Shown: one piece after another, positions 4,405 to 6,453 of the stretch
How the letters are laid out: the number at the start of each line of letters is the position of its first letter
Position numbering within the stretch: position 1 is the first letter of the stretch
NCBI GenBank assembly: GCA_022865555.1
Contig: JALHTD010000328.1
Span: forward strand, 1 to 6,453
Source: Thermoanaerobaculaceae bacterium
GTDB taxonomy: Bacteria > Acidobacteriota > Thermoanaerobaculia > Thermoanaerobaculales > Thermoanaerobaculaceae
Direction of reading: 5' to 3'
DNA: 6,453 bases
Program-made: the position numbers and the translations under genes
Notes under the pieces: generated by a model
Database searches by the model: none
Told to the model about the DNA's origin: nothing
The model's input: only the letters and a program-made list of their open reading frames with translations

Positions 4405-4430
4405 GAAAGCCCAGGTGGCTTTCTTTTTCT
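4405..4430 (+). terminator. Orphan rho-independent terminator
   Basis: GAAAGCC (4405-4411), a five-base loop, GGCTTTC (4417-4423), then TTTTTCT. All seven stem pairs are perfect, and the T run fixes the plus strand. No plus-strand gene ends here, so it either backs up the terminator at 4253-4276, ends an unannotated small RNA, or shields the convergent permease gene. AGCCA upstream at 4393-4397 can pair with TGGCT (4416-4420), which would disrupt this stem. Confidence 0.85.
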
Positions 4431-4478
4431 CACGTCACCCGTTACGCGAGTGACCGCAACGTCGCGGGCGGCTTCCCC

Positions 4479-5195
4479 TTATGCGAGCGCTCGCCTTCGC
4501 ACGACCACACGGCTGGCGGCGACCATCAGGAGCGCTGCCCCGAAAGTGGCCACGATCATCGCCCCGGTCGGAAGGTCGAGCAGGAAAGAGAGGGCCCCTC
4601 CGGCGGCGGAGACCAGCGCACCCATCCCCCACCCGATCGCCAACCGCAGGCCAAGACGCTCGGTGAAGAGCATGGAGGTCACCGAGGGCACGATCAGGAA
4701 GCAGAAGACCAGCAGCACGCCCGCGATCGCGACCGAGGATGTCACCACGAAACCGAACGACATGTAGAAGAGCAGATCCCAGAACCGTACGTTCAGCCCC
4801 TGGCGCTCCGCCTCCGTCTCGTTCATCGAGATCAGCAGGAACCGTTTCCGGAAAACGAAGTGGAATGCCCCGATGAGCGCGTAGAGGACGGCGGTCTTTC
4901 CGACTTCGTACCAGGTCACGGACAGGATGTTCCCGACCAGCATCTCCTTGAGGTGCTCCGTTTCCTGGGTCGGCTTCGACATCACGAGGATCGCGACCGC
5001 GGCGGACACGGCGCAGACGATGCCGATGACCGCCTCCTGCGGAATCCGCGTCTTGCGGTGCGCGCAGGTGAACGCGAAGATCGCCGCGCCCACGAGCAGT
5101 GCAAGAGCGATGAAAGCAGAGAACAATTCACGGGTTTTCGAGGAGGTCGTTGCGCCACCCCTCCTAGTCGATGAGGATAAACACGACCGCGCCAC
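4479..5195 (-). CDS. ABC-3 family metal-ion transporter permease, N-terminally truncated
   Basis: This is an integral membrane subunit of a ZnuB/MntB/TroC-type importer for zinc, manganese or iron. The 238-residue frame aligns with the family from the segment LFSAFIALALLVGAAIFAF (residues 24-42) onward. It continues with IPQEAVIGIVCAVSAAVAILV (51-71), HLKEMLVGNILSVTW (81-95), FRKRFLLIS (115-123), a long hydrophobic core FVVTSSVAIAGVLLVFCFLIVP (149-170) and a final helix around 210-228. Full-length members have about 260-280 residues; the first two helices and the conserved cytoplasmic segment are missing. In their place are about 20 polar residues (MARSCLSSST...). The GTG at 5195 is only the longest in-frame start. 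No ATPase or binding-protein gene is adjacent. It is probably a 5'-truncated remnant, though the visible frame is intact. Confidence 0.8.
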   Translation of the reverse strand: MARSCLSSSTRRGGATTSSKTRELFSAFIALALLVGAAIFAFTCAHRKTRIPQEAVIGIVCAVSAAVAILVMSKPTQETEHLKEMLVGNILSVTWYEVGKTAVLYALIGAFHFVFRKRFLLISMNETEAERQGLNVRFWDLLFYMSFGFVVTSSVAIAGVLLVFCFLIVPSVTSMLFTERLGLRLAIGWGMGALVSAAGGALSFLLDLPTGAMIVATFGAALLMVAASRVVVRRRALA

Positions 5196-5223
5196 AGGCT
5201 CCGACGCGCTGCCCGGCTCGCAT
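5164..5223 (-). CDS. Possible 19-residue hydrophobic peptide overlapping the GT22 stop
   Basis: ATG at 5223-5221 overlaps the glycosyltransferase stop as TGATG, the classic coupled arrangement, and opens a 19-codon frame ending in TAG (5166-5164). The product is MRAGQRVGACGAVVFILID, hydrophobic toward the end. It overlaps the start region of the permease frame in another phase. It may be the stub of a former downstream gene broken at the same junction that truncated the permease, or may simply be chance. Confidence 0.2.
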   Translation of the reverse strand: MRAGQRVGACGAVVFILID

Positions 5224-6453
5224 CAGACCCTTTTCTGCCGGGCGTCCAGCGTCATCGCCAGCTCACTTCTCCTCGCGAACACCACAACGACCTTGCTCCT
5301 GCCCCACCTGAACACTCCAGACGGGATGAAGCCGTGACGGGCCAGAAGCGCGCCGAGCGACGGGTCTGCTTCGAGGTCCTTCGCGTAGAGGGCGACGCGG
5401 TCGGCGCCCGGGATTAGTCTCTCGAGGTCGCTCTCGCGCGGTGGGACCGGGAGGTCACGGACCTCGACGCCGTTGCCGAAGTACAGCCTGTGCCCGTACG
5501 CCCACGCCTGGGAGAGCGCGACCACCCGGACGCCGGTCTCGGAGGCCATCGACCGCGCCGCGGTGACGGCCGCCATCGACTTGCCGCGGAGAACCCGCAC
5601 ACCAAGGACCTCGGTGGCCAACGTGAGCACCAGGAGCGTGGTCACGAGCCACGGGCGCCAGCGTTTTCCCATCACCGTGAAGCCGGCGGCGCCCAGGATG
5701 GCCAAGAACGGTATGGTCCCCTGGAGGTAGCGCAGCTCCTTGTGCTGGACGAACGAGAGGACGACCAATGGGACCGCCAGAAACAACCATGCCACCCGCA
5801 CACGCCTGGCACGCGCCGCGAGGACGAGCGCTGGCACCAACGCCACCGGCAGCCAGAACAGGATTCGTTGCGCGTAGAACAGCGGCGGTTGCGTGGAGAG
5901 CCCGGACGCGCCCTGCCCCAGCAGCATGATCCGCCCGAGCGCCTCGAGGCTCGCGAGAGGGCGGCCCCAGGTAAGTGCGTCGACGAGGCCAGACGTCAGC
6001 GCGGCGCCGGCAGCGAAGCCGGTGAGGACCCCGAGGACTCTTCGACGGGAGCCCCGGCGGTCGCCCCCGCCCAGGACGGACAGCAGCACCAACGGGAGCA
6101 GGTACATCCCCTCGCTGTACCGGACCGCAAACGCGAGGGCGAGCAAGCTCCCCCCGGCGGCTCCCCGAGCGAAGCCCCTCGCACCCCCCGAGACCACCAG
6201 TGCGGCCGCGAGCACGAACGTCGTCGAGACAGTGCGCGGGTAGGTCGTGCTCCCGAACGCCAGAGGCAACCAGTGAAAGGCGTAGATCGCCATGGCCGCG
6301 CGAGCCGCTGCCCGGTCGTTGACCCAGCGCCACGCGAGCAGGTAGACCAGAACGACGTTCAGAGAGGCGAGGACCACGAAGGGCACCGTGGCGCACAGCA
6401 CGAGCGAAAACGGGTCGTGGAGACCGAGCGCGGTCCCGAGGCGCACGAACGGC
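5223..6453 (-). CDS. GT22-like (ALG9/PIG-B type) membrane glycosyltransferase, C-terminal part
   Basis: A GT-C fold, lipid-phospho-sugar-dependent glycosyltransferase embedded in the cytoplasmic membrane. About 409 residues are visible; the frame stays open through the right edge (codons for P, F before the GTG at 6446), so the N-terminus with the usual catalytic acidic loop lies outside. Counting from that GTG, there are about eight or nine hydrophobic segments up to roughly residue 285, then a soluble C-terminal domain. TTYPRTVSTTFVLAAAL (67-83) resembles the SRTxSNS region of GT22. SFVQHKELRYLQGTIPFL (231-248) matches the HKExRF hallmark after the core helices. RYSEGMYLLPL at 109-119 is also typical. 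Donor and acceptor are unknown; a role in cell-surface glycan or glycolipid assembly is inferred. The GT39 family is the main alternative. Confidence 0.72.
   Translation of the reverse strand, partial: PFVRLGTALGLHDPFSLVLCATVPFVVLASLNVVLVYLLAWRWVNDRAAARAAMAIYAFHWLPLAFGSTTYPRTVSTTFVLAAALVVSGGARGFARGAAGGSLLALAFAVRYSEGMYLLPLVLLSVLGGGDRRGSRRRVLGVLTGFAAGAALTSGLVDALTWGRPLASLEALGRIMLLGQGASGLSTQPPLFYAQRILFWLPVALVPALVLAARARRVRVAWLFLAVPLVVLSFVQHKELRYLQGTIPFLAILGAAGFTVMGKRWRPWLVTTLLVLTLATEVLGVRVLRGKSMAAVTAARSMASETGVRVVALSQAWAYGHRLYFGNGVEVRDLPVPPRESDLERLIPGADRVALYAKDLEADPSLGALLARHGFIPSGVFRWGRSKVVVVFARRSELAMTLDARQKRV

Noticed and set aside
1..6453. CRISPR array, transposase or integrase
   Set aside because: No regularly spaced repeats and no recombinase or transposase motif were found on either strand.

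Overview
The window is high-GC bacterial chromosome with frequent GTG starts, Shine-Dalgarno sites and rho-independent terminators. The gene content (surE-pcm-acyP, an NfsA-type flavin reductase, a zinc-ribbon/PspC protein, an ABC-3 metal permease, a GT22-like glycosyltransferase and a lysine-rich histone-H1-like peptide) suggests a soil or sediment lineage of the kind seen in Deltaproteobacteria-like, Acidobacteria-like or Rokubacteria-like genomes. The sequence alone does not settle the phylum. Almost all genes are on the minus strand; the mini-histone is the clear exception.

Layout, left to right. 1-85 holds the 5' end of an unrecognised minus-strand ORF that runs off the left edge. 86-579 has no convincing gene but carries two perfect short inverted repeats. 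580-631 is the 5' two-thirds of a tRNA-Arg(CCU) on the minus strand; its T arm and 3' acceptor strand are missing, so this looks like a recombination or island boundary. 718-2434 is a tight minus-strand operon, transcribed surE, pcm, acyP: a nucleotidase, a protein-repair methyltransferase and an acylphosphatase. It may be read from a leaderless promoter placed on the surE GTG. 2560-3282 is an NfsA-like NAD(P)H:FMN oxidoreductase gene, and 3428-3709 encodes a zinc-ribbon plus PspC-domain membrane protein.

3737-4109 is a compositionally odd intergenic stretch. It has an AT-rich cluster of AAAACAT half-sites, a long imperfect hairpin in CGA-rich DNA, and one doubtful ORF. It leads into the most striking locus, a complete autonomous plus-strand gene of only 96 bp. 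That gene has perfect -35 and -10 hexamers, a strong Shine-Dalgarno, a 31-codon ORF that is about 55 percent lysine, and a rho-independent terminator one base after the stop. A second plus-strand terminator follows at 4405-4430 with no gene attached, so a small RNA is possible.

4479-5195 is an ABC-3 (ZnuB/MntB-type) permease that lacks the usual N-terminal helices and has no ATPase or binding-protein partner here; it may be a truncated remnant. 5223-6453 is the C-terminal part of a polytopic GT22-like mannosyltransferase that continues past the right edge.

No single pathway links the window. The best-supported functional unit is the surE-pcm-acyP operon. The best candidate for something little described is the mini-histone transcription unit with its upstream repeat-rich region.
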